Source of the DNA: JACPYM01 sp963699175
GTDB taxonomy: Bacteria > Acidobacteriota > Blastocatellia > RBC074
Length of the DNA stretch: 64,000 nucleotides
Direction: 5' to 3'
Assembly: GCA_963699175.1 (NCBI GenBank)
Contig: OY969418.1
Location: 3,224,001-3,288,000, forward strand
The notes under the pieces: model-generated
What the model was told of the DNA's origin: nothing
Databases searched by the model: none
The model's input: the letters and a program-made list of their open reading frames with translations, nothing else
Part shown: piece by piece, positions 28,660-40,056 of the stretch
Layout of the letters: the number at the start of each line of letters is the position of its first letter
Numbering within the stretch: position 1 is the stretch's first letter
Translations under genes and position numbers: made by a program

Positions 28660-28994
28660 AAGCACCTCCTGGTTGCTTGGAAATTAGGGTTGAAACGCTT
28701 GCCAACTGCTAAGAGAGCGGTTGTTATGACTAACCCAAGCGGTGCTTATTGATGGTGCTAGTTTCTTTGATAATGCTGTTTCAAAAAATATGCGCTAGAA
28801 GTGGGCGAAGCTTATGAGAGTTTGCTGGATTTGGCAAGGGCTGCGCTGCTCTTTAATTGGATAGATTCAAAGAAAAGGCAAGATGCCACACGGCCTTTTC
28901 CAAGCATAGACGGCATCATTCAACGACTTTCGATATTGGTAATTTTGTCTTGTGGACGGTGCAAGCGAAAGTTTTGCGCGCATTGCGTACTCAG

Positions 28995-29211
28995 GTAGTG
29001 TCCTAATAGAAAGATAGAAAGTTGTTCAGTGAGGAAAAGGTAAGTTGAGGTCAATAGGCATTCACCGCCGAGGCGCAGAGTGACGCAGAGGGCGCGCGGA
29101 GCAGTTCTCTGCGCCCCCTCTGCGTCACTCTGCGCCTCGGCGGTGAACAGGCTTGTCCCTGCGCTTCCCACTGAGGTGTCAGTCGCCTGCGACTTTTTAG
29201 CAGGACACTAC
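28995..29211. mobile_element. Inverted-repeat element with long internal hairpin
   Basis: Ends GTAGTGTCCTAATAGAAAG (28995-29013) and CTTTTTAGCAGGACACTAC (29193-29211) are imperfect inverted repeats with ten perfect outer bases. No clear target duplication is visible. The interior is dominated by one hairpin (29061-29147). Nonautonomous, by size and lack of a gene. Confidence 0.6.
29061..29147. repeat. 32-35 bp hairpin of the CGCAGAG type
   Basis: Left arm from 29061 (TTCACCGCCGAGGCGCAGAG...) and right arm ending 29147 are perfect reverse complements over more than 30 bases, loop about 20 bases. Palindromes with this wording occur widely in bacteria with many repeats. Confidence 0.85.
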
Positions 29212-29533
29212 TCGTATGCTACTGCCGCGCCGCAAAAACTGACGCACATCTCTTCCAGTCCGCCAATGGCAACCTGATCTAAAATACCGAGGCGCATCAT
29301 ACCCATTTCGACCTTCAGCCACATTTACGCTATAGTACCGGCTTAATTCGTAGCCGACATCAAGAGCGAGTCAATCAACTAAGCATCAGAACAATTTTCG
29401 CAATCAACTCTGCGCGTCCGGCTACACGGCTGAGAAACATTTGGGTCTATGAACTAGCTGAGATAAGCGCCCCAAGTGCGACGCGCCAATATCAAGCAAT
29501 TTGTGCCAATAAGTGAAGGATAGTTACACGACA

Positions 29534-32251
<2,718 letters not shown>

Positions 32252-32274
32252 GCGCCTGCTGAATTGCTAATCGA

Positions 32275-32315
32275 AAAGGTAGCAGCGTCCGTTGATGTTG
32301 CTACCTTTCTTTTTC
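32275..32315 (+). terminator. Terminator after aceE
   Basis: AAAGGTAGCA (32275-32284) pairs with TGCTACCTTT (32299-32308), followed by CTTTTT. Confidence 0.85.
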
Positions 32316-32469
32316 CTCAGTAATAGTTTTTCTCATTGCCTGAATTCAACGAACTTCTCTTTGCCCATCTATTGGTGATGAATAATTTCTCTATCTGTAT
32401 TTAACGTCTGCACCGCTAATTTTGGCCGAGAGATTGCCTCAGTAGTTAAGCAGGAAGGAGGAAATTGAT

Positions 32470-32856
32470 ATGAAAGCGAATAGAGTAAAACAGTTTGTAC
32501 TAGGAGTGTTCGCAGTAATGACACTCTGGGTTGGTGCTGGCTCAATAACAGCTAATGCACAGACTGTCGTTGTCAGACAACGTCCAGTGGTTGTGTATCG
32601 CCGTCCTTTCTATCGTCCATTCTGGGGGCCGCGCTACGTTACGGTGGTAGACCCAATCGCTTCAGCGAGGGAGCAAGGGTATAGTGACGGTCGTAGTGCC
32701 GGAAAGTCCGACGCGAAGAAAGGATTGGTAAACAACGCAGAAAGTCACAAACATTACTATAAATCCGATAGTGCTACCTATCGTGAGGCCTATCTACAAG
32801 GATATAACGAAGGCTATCGTGACAAGAGAAACGATATGCTTAGTGAACGTAGATAG
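32470..32856 (+). CDS. Small secreted protein with G-Y-x-D/E-G repeats
   Basis: A 128-residue exported protein: signal peptide at 1-31 (LGVFAVMTLWVGAGSITANAQ), a basic aromatic stretch (VVVYRRPFYRPFWGPRYV), then two related segments QGYSDGRSAGKSDAKKG and QGYNEGYRDKRND. AGGAAGGAGG lies 7 bases before the ATG, implying strong translation. No family was recognised; similar YxxGY-type small proteins recur in Acidobacteria. It has its own terminator and reads as a monocistron. Codon use is more AT-rich than in aceE. Confidence 0.8.
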   Translation: MKANRVKQFVLGVFAVMTLWVGAGSITANAQTVVVRQRPVVVYRRPFYRPFWGPRYVTVVDPIASAREQGYSDGRSAGKSDAKKGLVNNAESHKHYYKSDSATYREAYLQGYNEGYRDKRNDMLSERR

Positions 32857-32878
32857 CGCAGTTTCAGACCGATTTGAG

Positions 32879-32913
32879 AGCGAGCGGGGACAAGCGTTCC
32901 TGCTCGCTTTTTT
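32879..32913 (+). terminator. Terminator of the small secreted protein
   Basis: AGCGAGC (32879-32885) pairs with GCTCGCT (32902-32908) with further inner pairs GGGA/TCC, followed by six T. Confidence 0.85.
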
Positions 32914-32990
32914 ATTTGTAATGCAGATGGGTCTGCGGCCAACGATGTTGACATCATTCTTCTGATGGCAGACGATTTCTGCGAAGCAGC

Positions 32991-33359
32991 ATGAAAATCA
33001 TCGAGTTTTCTCCTGACCGCGCCACTCCTATCGAGTTGTTCAACAGCGTCTCGGCTGCCAGCGTTTCTTTAGGTAATGGCACAGGTGAAGCGCACGTTTA
33101 CTGTCTCTACTTCGGCCCCAACAGCGAAATCGGTCCACACCACGCAGGCTTCGGCCAGTTGTTTCTGGTCGTAGCTGGTGCGGGCTGGGCGGCAGGCGCA
33201 GATGGGCAGCGCAAGCATTTAACCGCAGGACAAGGCGCATTCTTCGAGCGCGGCGAATTGCATTCAAAAGGCAGCGAAACCGGTATGACCATCATTATGG
33301 TGCAGGTAGCTGAATTAGAGCCTGCCTCGACAAACTTGAAAGGAAAAGCAAATGACTGA
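32991..33359 (+). CDS. Small cupin-domain protein
   Basis: A 122-residue single-cupin protein. Motif 1 is IGPHHAGFGQLFLVVAGAG (metal-type His residues near 45-46) and motif 2 GQGAFFERGELHSKGS (His near 90). Cupins of this size bind metal ions and serve as dioxygenases, isomerases or sensors. The 3' end overlaps the next gene by 8 bases (ATGACTGA), a sign of translational coupling with the DinB-like protein. Confidence 0.8.
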   Translation: MKIIEFSPDRATPIELFNSVSAASVSLGNGTGEAHVYCLYFGPNSEIGPHHAGFGQLFLVVAGAGWAAGADGQRKHLTAGQGAFFERGELHSKGSETGMTIIMVQVAELEPASTNLKGKAND

Positions 33360-33852
33360 ACCAAGCACTGACCAGCTCACCACTCAACGCGCATTATTGC
33401 GCCATACAGTAGCGACCGTGGCCTATCGCGGCGGCAAGGCCGTAGCCAACGCGCCCGCCGCATTCGCCGCGTTTCGCGCCGGAAAGACCAGCCGCACGCC
33501 CGTGCAAATCCTGGCGCACATCGGCGACCTGTTCGATTGGGCGCTGGAATTGGCCAAAGGGCAAAACGCCTGGCACGACTCGACGCCGCTCGAGTGGGAG
33601 CAGGAAGTCGCGCGCTTCTTTGCCACGTTGCAGAAATTCGATGAATACTTGGCGTCGGATGCGCCGCTCCTAGCGCCAGTCGAAAAGCTGTTTCAAGGGC
33701 CAGTCGCCGATGCGCTGACTCACGTCGGGCAGCTTACAATGCTGCGACGCTTGGCCGATGCGCCGATCAAAGGCGAAAACTATTTCAAGGCTGAGATCGT
33801 TGCCGGACACATGGGTACGAAACAATCCACCACGCGGGTCGCGTTTGATTGA
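33352..33852 (+). CDS. DinB-like four-helix protein
   Basis: A 166-residue protein that fits the DinB/YfiT helical-bundle superfamily: RTPVQILAHIGDLFDWALELAKG with a metal-type His in the second helix, and THVGQLTMLRRLADAP with the second His near the third helix. These proteins bind divalent metal and in some cases transfer thiols. It overlaps the cupin gene and is followed after 9 bases by a methyltransferase, forming a three-gene run. Function is not further defined. Confidence 0.75.
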   Translation: MTEPSTDQLTTQRALLRHTVATVAYRGGKAVANAPAAFAAFRAGKTSRTPVQILAHIGDLFDWALELAKGQNAWHDSTPLEWEQEVARFFATLQKFDEYLASDAPLLAPVEKLFQGPVADALTHVGQLTMLRRLADAPIKGENYFKAEIVAGHMGTKQSTTRVAFD

Positions 33853-33861
33853 TACCGAGTT

Positions 33862-34512
33862 GTGAAACGGATGGAATCAACGCGCTCAGATTTACGCAAC
33901 GACTATGACCCGATAGCAGCAGAGTATGCCAAGCGGTTATACGGCGAGTTGGAGCATAAACCGCTTGACCGCAGCTTGCTGGATCGGTTGGCGACGCAGG
34001 TCGGCGCGCTTGGAATCATCTGTGATCTCGGTTGCGGCCCCGGACAGGTGGCTGCTTATCTGCACAGTCGCGGCGCGCAGGTCTGCGGGATTGATCTGTC
34101 GGCGGAAATGCTCAGACACGCACGGCAACTGAACCCGGTGATTCCATTTCAGCAGGGCGATATGCTGGCGCTGAGCGATATTGCGGAGCAGACCTTCGGC
34201 GGTATTGCAGCTTTTTATTCCATCATTCACATTCCGCGCGACCGCGTGGTGGCGGCGTTGCGCGAGCTGTGGCGCGTCTTGCGCTCACCGGGTCTGTTGC
34301 TGCTGACATTTCACCTGGGACAGCAAGTGATTCAGCTCGATGAATTATGGGAGCAGCCTGTGGCGTTGGATTTTGTTTTCTTCGAGACCGAAGAGATGGT
34401 TGGATATTTGCAGACGGCAGGCTTTGAGATCGAAGAAGTCATCGAACGCGAGCCGTATCCGGAGGTCGAAGTTCAGACGCGGCGCGCTTACGTGTTTGCG
34501 CGGAAGCCGTAA
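33862..34512 (+). CDS. Class I SAM-dependent methyltransferase
   Basis: A 216-residue methyltransferase of the Methyltransf_11/25 type. SAM-binding motif I is ICDLGCGPGQVAAYL near residues 52-66, acidic motif II GIDLSAEML, and post-motif FYSIIHIPRDRV. The substrate is unknown. GTG 33862 is the longest start; ATG 33871, three codons on, is equally plausible. Last of a three-gene plus-strand run with the cupin and DinB-like genes. Confidence 0.85.
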   Translation: MKRMESTRSDLRNDYDPIAAEYAKRLYGELEHKPLDRSLLDRLATQVGALGIICDLGCGPGQVAAYLHSRGAQVCGIDLSAEMLRHARQLNPVIPFQQGDMLALSDIAEQTFGGIAAFYSIIHIPRDRVVAALRELWRVLRSPGLLLLTFHLGQQVIQLDELWEQPVALDFVFFETEEMVGYLQTAGFEIEEVIEREPYPEVEVQTRRAYVFARKP

Positions 34513-34566
34513 GCTAAGGCCGACGGCGACTTCCAACAAATTGCTTGCCCCTATCTGCAATCTCAT

Positions 34567-35412
34567 TCAGAAAATTCTGGTGACAACTAAAGCCGCCGCA
34601 AAATAGCCGACCGCTTCCAACACGCCCGCGCCGACGTTGCCGTCTTTGGCAATCTCGTGATCGAGCCGTCCGTTGCGGAAGCTGAAGCCGCCGCCCAAAA
34701 ACAACATCTGCACGATGATCTGTCGCACGGGATAGAGCACCAGGACAAGCAACAGCATCAACCCGAATTGCCGAAACGCGCTGGCATAATCGGTAAATGT
34801 GCCCGACACCGCATAACCCACCATCATCCCAATCGCAATCACCAGCCCGGCATAACCACACGCCGCCGCGATGTTGCCGCTGTTGAGCAGTTCAGCGTCG
34901 TTGTAAGCCGTCAATTGCCGGAATAGATGCGTCAACACGATCAGCGCTGTTGTGCCTGCCAACCAGAAAACTATGGTTGGCCCGAACGAACCGCCATCAC
35001 CACTGAGCACACCTGCCACAATCACGCTCGCGGCAAAATAGATGCCGGCCGCGCAGATACCCGCCGCCACATTGCCCGCGCTGATCTGGTCGTGCAGCGG
35101 CGCGCCCGCCCACTTGCTGTAACGTTCGAAGATCAACGCCGTCAAACTCATCGCCACGATGCCGCCGATGCCATAGGCTGCGACGCTCGTCACGTCGCTC
35201 CAAAAGCTATGGCTTGGCCCACTCAAGACCGGGATGATGACTTGGATCACGCCCAGCAAAAAGCCGCCCAGCGCAATCGCCGCCGCTTTGTTGTCACGGT
35301 CAATCAAGGCCGTGGTCATTGATTCGCCCAAGAGCACGCGATAGACGCCGCGCGCGACGATGAGCAGTACGATGACTGCCAAAATTACGAAGCCGATGGT
35401 TGCTGCGGTCAT
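34567..35412 (-). CDS. DUF350 membrane protein (two-domain)
   Basis: A 281-residue integral membrane protein with eight or so hydrophobic segments arranged as two DUF350 (YjfL-like) halves: residues about 20-145 and 155-280. The halves share a GNxAAxICxAGxYFA-type helix (NVAAGICAAGIYFAA; NIAAACGYAGLVIAIG), which marks an internal duplication, and a C-terminal GNVGAGVLEAVGYFAAALV. The start ATG 35412 is set by GAGGAAG about 8 bases upstream; the longer open frame reads through a hairpin repeat. The family is linked to envelope stress in some bacteria; function unknown. Confidence 0.82.
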   Translation of the reverse strand: MTAATIGFVILAVIVLLIVARGVYRVLLGESMTTALIDRDNKAAAIALGGFLLGVIQVIIPVLSGPSHSFWSDVTSVAAYGIGGIVAMSLTALIFERYSKWAGAPLHDQISAGNVAAGICAAGIYFAASVIVAGVLSGDGGSFGPTIVFWLAGTTALIVLTHLFRQLTAYNDAELLNSGNIAAACGYAGLVIAIGMMVGYAVSGTFTDYASAFRQFGLMLLLVLVLYPVRQIIVQMLFLGGGFSFRNGRLDHEIAKDGNVGAGVLEAVGYFAAALVVTRIF

Positions 35413-35440
35413 GTTTTCTTTCTTCCTCAAGCTGCGGTGC

Positions 35441-35518
35441 GGTACCGGGAGCGGTAGCGAACTGGTGACACTGGTTGCGCCCAATGCGGAGAACCAGTTC
35501 GCTACCGCTCCCTGTACC
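35441..35518. repeat. 26-bp inverted repeat GGTACCGGGAGCGGTAGCGA
   Basis: Arms at 35441-35466 and 35493-35518 pair with one mismatch and a 26-base loop. It lies between the oxidoreductase stop and the DUF350 start on the minus strand, so it could end the first transcript. Confidence 0.8.
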
Positions 35519-35527
35519 GTACCAAGG

Positions 35528-37132
35528 TTAGCGTTTCAAATCCTTCAAAATCTCGCGCGCCGCATTGAAGCCTGGCGCGCCCATCACGCCGCCGCCCGGG
35601 TGCGTGCCGGAGCCACACAGATACAGGTTCCGAATCGGCGTGCGATAGTTGGCCCAACCCGCCGTCGGGCGCAGAAAAAACAATTGATCCAGATTCATTT
35701 CGCCGTGAAAGATGTTGCCGCCCGTCAAGCCATACTCCTGCTCCATATCGAGCGGCGAGATCACCTGGCGATGCAAGATGATGTTCTTGATGTTCGGCGC
35801 ATACTCGGCCAATTCGTCCAGACAGCGGTCAGCGAATTCATCCTTCAACTGCTGTGTCCACGCGCCCTCTTTCAAGCTGTATGGCGCGTATTGCGCAAAG
35901 ATGTTCATCACGTGCTTGCCCGGCGGCGCGAGCGTGTTGTCATAGGCTGTCGGGATCGTGCATTCCAACATCGGATGTTTCGATGGATAGCCTTGCAGCG
36001 CATCGTCCCACGCGCGATCAACATACTCCATCGAAGGGCACACGTGCATCGTCGTTTTGTGTGGCAGGTTGATCTCTTTATCCGACTTGTTCGGGAAGGC
36101 CGTGAAGTTGGGCAGCCCATCGAGCGCCAGATTGATCTTGATAACTGCGCCTTCGCAGCGAAAGCTTTCGATGCTGTGGCGGAATTCGGGTTCGAGTTGC
36201 TCCGCATCAATCATCTGCAAAAATGTGCGCTTTGGCTCAGCGTTGGAAACGACCAGCTTCGCCGTTAGCTCTTCGCCATTCGCGAGCGCTACACCGTAAG
36301 CACTGTCGTCTTTGATCAAAATACGTTCGACGCTCGCATTGGTGCGAATTGTCGCGCCCTTCGCTTGAGCCGAACAGGTGAGCGCCAAGCTGATCCCGCC
36401 CATCCCGCCACGCACAAAACCCCACAGGCCGCGCTGCCCTGCTGCGCCGCCCATTACGTGATGCAGCAGAATGTAAGCCGTGCCCGGTGTCGAAGGCCCG
36501 CCATTTGTGCCGATCACGCCATCGGTCGCCAGCGTCGTCTTGATTTGCGGCGATTCGAAACGCTCCTGCAAAAAATCTTTCGCGCTCTGCGTCATAATCT
36601 TGACCAGTCGCACCAAGCCCGCGTCGCCGAGCTTCAAGGTGTTCAAGCCCAGCTTGCCCATTTGCAGTAAGTCGGTGAGCTTGCGCCGCACGATGTTCGG
36701 CGGCGTTTCGAGCAGCAATGATTCGACCCACTCGGCCAACTGCTCCAACTCATTTTCGTATTGCGGATAGACCTCAGCATCGCGCGGCGAAAACTTCGCA
36801 ATCTCGGCCACGGTCTGCGCCCTGTTCTGCCAAAAGAAGAGATGCCGCCCATCCGGGTAAGCAGTGAAAAATGACGGGTCTTTCGGAAAAATGTGATAGC
36901 CGTGCTTGTATAATTCCAATTCATTGATAATGCGCGGTTGCAATAGCGAGCACAGATAAGAGAGCGTCGAGACTTTGAAGCCTGGCCACGGCTCTTCGGT
37001 CACACTTGCGCCACCGACGACGTGACGGCGTTCGAGCACGGTGACTTTCAAGCCGGCGCGCGCCAAATAACCTGCCGTGACTAATCCGTTATGACCGCCA
37101 CCGATGATCAAGACATCTGTCTGATTGGTCAT
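35528..37132 (-). CDS. FAD-dependent oxidoreductase, phytoene-desaturase/PYROXD2-like
   Basis: A 534-residue flavoprotein. The dinucleotide-binding motif is VLIIGGGHNGLVTAGYLARAG at residues 8-28, followed by VLERRHVVGG; the C-terminal FAD motif is NLYLCGSGTHPGGGVMGAPG. The whole length fits the NAD(P)/FAD oxidoreductases related to carotenoid desaturases and to PYROXD2, not the short amine oxidases. No carotenoid genes lie nearby, so a carotenoid role is not supported. GAGGAAAT precedes the ATG closely. Isolated on the minus strand, upstream of the DUF350 gene. Confidence 0.87.
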   Translation of the reverse strand: MTNQTDVLIIGGGHNGLVTAGYLARAGLKVTVLERRHVVGGASVTEEPWPGFKVSTLSYLCSLLQPRIINELELYKHGYHIFPKDPSFFTAYPDGRHLFFWQNRAQTVAEIAKFSPRDAEVYPQYENELEQLAEWVESLLLETPPNIVRRKLTDLLQMGKLGLNTLKLGDAGLVRLVKIMTQSAKDFLQERFESPQIKTTLATDGVIGTNGGPSTPGTAYILLHHVMGGAAGQRGLWGFVRGGMGGISLALTCSAQAKGATIRTNASVERILIKDDSAYGVALANGEELTAKLVVSNAEPKRTFLQMIDAEQLEPEFRHSIESFRCEGAVIKINLALDGLPNFTAFPNKSDKEINLPHKTTMHVCPSMEYVDRAWDDALQGYPSKHPMLECTIPTAYDNTLAPPGKHVMNIFAQYAPYSLKEGAWTQQLKDEFADRCLDELAEYAPNIKNIILHRQVISPLDMEQEYGLTGGNIFHGEMNLDQLFFLRPTAGWANYRTPIRNLYLCGSGTHPGGGVMGAPGFNAAREILKDLKR

Positions 37133-37353
37133 TCATTTCCTCATTGATCTGTTGAATGCGTGGCCTCATTATCCATAGGCAAGCGGGCCATTGAAAGAGC
37201 CATTCTGGCATCACGGCAGTGCAGTAGCCTGCCGTTGTTGAAAAAGAAGTCACGATTTGCTAAGAAACGGTCGCCGCTTTTGGAAGAGCCATCGCTAAGC
37301 GTGATCGCAAGTATAGAAATCCAATTTTCCGGCCTTTGTGGAGGAGATGAGTC

Positions 37354-38667
37354 ATGACCAAGTTGAGACTGGCTACTTTGTTCGCAGCCTTTGCATTGCT
37401 CGTCGGTTGTAAGACAGAACAAGCCAGAAAGCTGACCGTAGCCACGGTGAATAACGCAGACATGATTGTCATGCAGCGGCTCTCAAAGCAGTTTGAAGAG
37501 AAGGCTGGCATTCCGCTGGAGTGGGTAGTGCTGGAAGAAAACGTCCTGCGCCAGCGTGTCACGACCGATATTACGACGGGCGGCGGGCAATTCGACATCA
37601 TCACCATTGGCGCTTACGAAACTCCGATCTGGGCTAAGCAAGACAGACTCTTGGCCGTAGATGATCTGGGCGCTGACTACGACTACAGCGATCTATTGGA
37701 GCCGGTGCGCAACGGGTTGTCTTACGACGGCAAGCTGTACGCTGTGCCGTTTTACGCAGAAAGCTCTTTCACGTTTTATCGCGCGGACTTGTTCAAAGGC
37801 GCAGGCCTCACAATGCCTGAGCATCCGACCTATGACCAGATCAAAGAATTTGCCGCCAAGCTGCACAACCCGGAACAGAAAGTTTATGGCGCATGCCTGC
37901 GCGGCAAACCGGGTTGGGGCGAGAACATGGCTTTTGTCACCACGATGGTCAACACTTTTGGGGGCCGCTGGTTTGACGCAAATTGGAACCCGCAATTGAC
38001 CTCTCCGGCCTGGAAAGAGGCAGTCGGCTTTTACACTGACCTCTTAAAAAAATATGGCCCGCCCGGCGCAAGCTCGAATGGGCACAACGAAAACCGCGCT
38101 CTGTTTGCTAACGGCAACTGTGCGATGTGGATAGATGCCACGTCGGCTGCTGGATATATCTATGACAAAAGCCAGAGCAAGGTTTACGACAAAACCGGCT
38201 TTACTAGCGCCCCGATTGCCAAAGTTCCCAATGGCGCGGGCTGGGCGTGGTCGTGGGGACTGGCCATTCCAAAATCTTCAAAGCGAGCGGAGGCAGCCAA
38301 GCAGTTTCTGAAGTGGGCGACTTCCAAGGACTACGTGAAGCTGGTGGGTGAGAAGGAAGGCTGGACAGTTATCCCGCCCGGAACTCGCAAATCAACCTAC
38401 GAGAACAGCGAATATAAAAAAGCAGCCCCGTTTGCCAGCTTCGTGTTGAGTGCCATTCTGGCTGCCGACCCTGCCCATCCGACGGCGGAGCCTGTGCCCT
38501 ACACGGGGGTGCAGTTCGTCACCATTCCAGAATTTCAAGGCATCGGGACACAAGTCGGTCAATCGCTCGCCGCTGCGCTCGCTGGCCAGATGTCCGTTGA
38601 GCAGGCGCTTGAGACGGCACAGCGCGCAACGGAACGAACCATGAAACAAGCTGGTTATATCAAATAG
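37354..38667 (+). CDS. ABC transporter substrate-binding lipoprotein, polyol (sorbitol/mannitol) type
   Basis: A 437-residue exported lipoprotein with lipobox LLVGC (Cys19). The mature protein is a family 1 solute-binding protein. Segments such as LTVATVNNADMIVMQRLSK, FDIITIGAYETPIWAKQ, YAVPFYAESSFTFYRADLF and GAGWAWSWGLAIPKSSK resemble the polyol-binding proteins (SmoE/MtlE) of alpha-proteobacteria. GGAGGAG lies 7 bases before the ATG. It opens an operon with two permeases, an ATPase and an SDR dehydrogenase, the same set as sorbitol/mannitol loci, which supports a polyol substrate. Its stop codon is followed at once by GATTTTG repeats and an inserted S23 gene. Confidence 0.88.
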   Translation: MTKLRLATLFAAFALLVGCKTEQARKLTVATVNNADMIVMQRLSKQFEEKAGIPLEWVVLEENVLRQRVTTDITTGGGQFDIITIGAYETPIWAKQDRLLAVDDLGADYDYSDLLEPVRNGLSYDGKLYAVPFYAESSFTFYRADLFKGAGLTMPEHPTYDQIKEFAAKLHNPEQKVYGACLRGKPGWGENMAFVTTMVNTFGGRWFDANWNPQLTSPAWKEAVGFYTDLLKKYGPPGASSNGHNENRALFANGNCAMWIDATSAAGYIYDKSQSKVYDKTGFTSAPIAKVPNGAGWAWSWGLAIPKSSKRAEAAKQFLKWATSKDYVKLVGEKEGWTVIPPGTRKSTYENSEYKKAAPFASFVLSAILAADPAHPTAEPVPYTGVQFVTIPEFQGIGTQVGQSLAAALAGQMSVEQALETAQRATERTMKQAGYIK

Positions 38668-39204
38668 ATTTTGGATTTTGGATTTTGGATTGGGGAGCGT
38701 TATGAATGAGCAGGATTTCAAGAATAGGACAAAGAAGCTGGCGCTAAGAGTAATTAAGCTTGTCGAGGCTTTGCCCAAAGGACAAACTGCCGAGGTGATT
38801 GGCAAGCAACTGCTTCGTTCAGCCACATCGGTCGGTGCGAATTACCGAGCGGCGTGTCGTGGAAAATCTCAAGCTGATGTGATTCACAAACTGGCGATTG
38901 TTGAAGAAGAAGCAGACGAGTCACTGTACTGGATGGAGTTGCTTATCGAATCCGAGATTGTTTCTGAAGCTAAGCTATCGAGCTTGATGGCGGAGACTAA
39001 CGAAATCGTAGCCATGACGGTTGCTTCAATAAAAACGCTGCGCAGCAACCAGTACCACAAATAGATTTTGGATTTTAGATTGAGGAGCCGAGTGAGATAC
39101 TCAGTGCCTGCAATCAAAAATCAGAATGAGCTAAATCAATGAATACGCTCCGGCAACCACTTCCGCTTCCGCAATCCAAAATCCAAAATCCAAAATCCAA
39201 AATC
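38667..39204. mobile_element. S23 gene cassette with GATTTTG heptad repeats
   Basis: The segment between the binding-protein stop and the first permease holds an S23-type gene bounded by direct copies of AAATAGATTTTGGATTTT (38663-38680 and 39060-39077) extended as GATTTTG heptads, plus an inverted array of CCAAAAT units at 39175-39204. In both direct copies the TAG is the stop codon of the gene to the left. A homologous inverted pair without a gene lies at 41970-42064. The arrangement looks like an insertion that split the transporter operon. No transposase is present. Confidence 0.55.
38702..39064 (+). CDS. Four-helix-bundle protein (S23/23S intervening-sequence family)
   Basis: A 120-residue protein with the family pattern: KNRTKKLALRVIKLVEALP, GKQLLRSATSVGANYRAACRGKSQADVIHKLAIVEEEADE, YWMELLIE, and a C-terminal helix MAETNEIVAMTVASIKTLR. 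The start ATG 38702 has GGGGAG 5-10 bases upstream. The family was first seen as the protein of 23S rRNA intervening sequences; free-standing copies are common and of unknown function, and distant relatives (Avd) act with diversity-generating retroelements. Here it is inserted between transporter genes and flanked by repeats; no reverse transcriptase or rRNA is in the window. Confidence 0.88.
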   Translation: MNEQDFKNRTKKLALRVIKLVEALPKGQTAEVIGKQLLRSATSVGANYRAACRGKSQADVIHKLAIVEEEADESLYWMELLIESEIVSEAKLSSLMAETNEIVAMTVASIKTLRSNQYHK

Positions 39205-39207
39205 AGA

Positions 39208-40050
39208 ATGCCACTATTATCACCAGCGCTCGTCGTCCTGCTGTTATGGATGATTGTGCCGCTGGCGATGACCTTATGGTTTTCGTTTCAGCGCTACAAT
39301 CTGCTCAATCCCCTCACTACTGGCTTCGCCGGTTTCTCCAACTACAAATCGCTACTGACTGACTTGGCGCTGTGGACGGCCATGCTGAACACTCTGATTC
39401 TGGTCGGTTCGGTGCTCGCAGTCACAGTAGTGCTGGGAACGCTGCTGGCGGTGCTCTTCGATCAGGAATTTTTCGGTCGCGGAGTCGCGCGGCTGTTGAT
39501 CATCGCGCCTTTCTTCGTGATGCCGACGGTCAGCGCGCTCGTCTGGAAGAACATGCTCTTGCACCCGGTCAACGGCTTGGTTGCCTTTCTCATGCACTCA
39601 GTCGGGCTTAAGGCCGTAGACTGGTTCGGCGCCTGGCCGATGACCTCCATCATCATCATTGTGTCGTGGCAGTGGCTGCCGTTTGCGTTGTTGATCTTGC
39701 TCACTGCGATTCAGTCGCTAGACCAGGAACAGCGCGAAGCGGCGCGGATGGACGGCGCAGGGCCTGTGCAGATGTTTTTCTTCATCATCCTCCCGCATTT
39801 GCGCCGCGCGATCAGCGTGGTGATTATGATCGAGACGATCTTTTTTCTCTCCGTCTTCGCGGAGATCTTCGTCACGACATCGGGCGGGCCAGGCTTGGCG
39901 ACTACCAACCTGGCCTACTTGATCTACATTCGCTCGCTGCTTGAGTACGACGTAGGCAGCGCCTCGGCAGGCGGTGTGATCGCCATCGTGCTGGCCAACA
40001 TCGTGGCCATCTTTTTGGTTCGCACAGTAGCCAAAACATTGGAGACTTGA
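39208..40050 (+). CDS. ABC transporter permease, polyol type (1)
   Basis: A 280-residue inner-membrane permease of the MalF-type BPD_transp_1 family with six hydrophobic segments and the cytoplasmic EAA loop (QREAARMDGAGPVQMFFFIILPHLR). I place the start at ATG 39208 (MPLLSPALVVLL), which matches the usual start of the family. An in-frame ATG at 39139 would add 23 residues made largely from the translated repeat (SKIQNPKSKI); neither start has a clear ribosome site, so the repeat insertion may have altered the original start region. It pairs with the second permease 6 bases downstream. Confidence 0.88.
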   Translation: MPLLSPALVVLLLWMIVPLAMTLWFSFQRYNLLNPLTTGFAGFSNYKSLLTDLALWTAMLNTLILVGSVLAVTVVLGTLLAVLFDQEFFGRGVARLLIIAPFFVMPTVSALVWKNMLLHPVNGLVAFLMHSVGLKAVDWFGAWPMTSIIIIVSWQWLPFALLILLTAIQSLDQEQREAARMDGAGPVQMFFFIILPHLRRAISVVIMIETIFFLSVFAEIFVTTSGGPGLATTNLAYLIYIRSLLEYDVGSASAGGVIAIVLANIVAIFLVRTVAKTLET

Positions 40051-40056
40051 TCACAG

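Larger units (their letters stand above)
28660..29533. other. Long gene-free region between TonB receptor 3 and aceE
   Basis: About 870 bases with no gene I can support. A plus-strand frame at 28801-28998 (about 65 residues, VGEAYESLLDLARAALLF) is protein-like but has no ribosome site and ends at the edge of an inverted-repeat element. A TATAGT at 29331-29336 could be the -10 box of aceE. Confidence 0.4.

Noticed and set aside
35413..35484. N-terminal extension of the DUF350 protein
   Set aside because: It would translate the arm of an inverted repeat; a good ribosome site precedes ATG 35412.
38667..39204. GATTTTG arrays as a possible CRISPR
   Set aside because: The unit is 7 bases, with no regular spacers and no cas genes.
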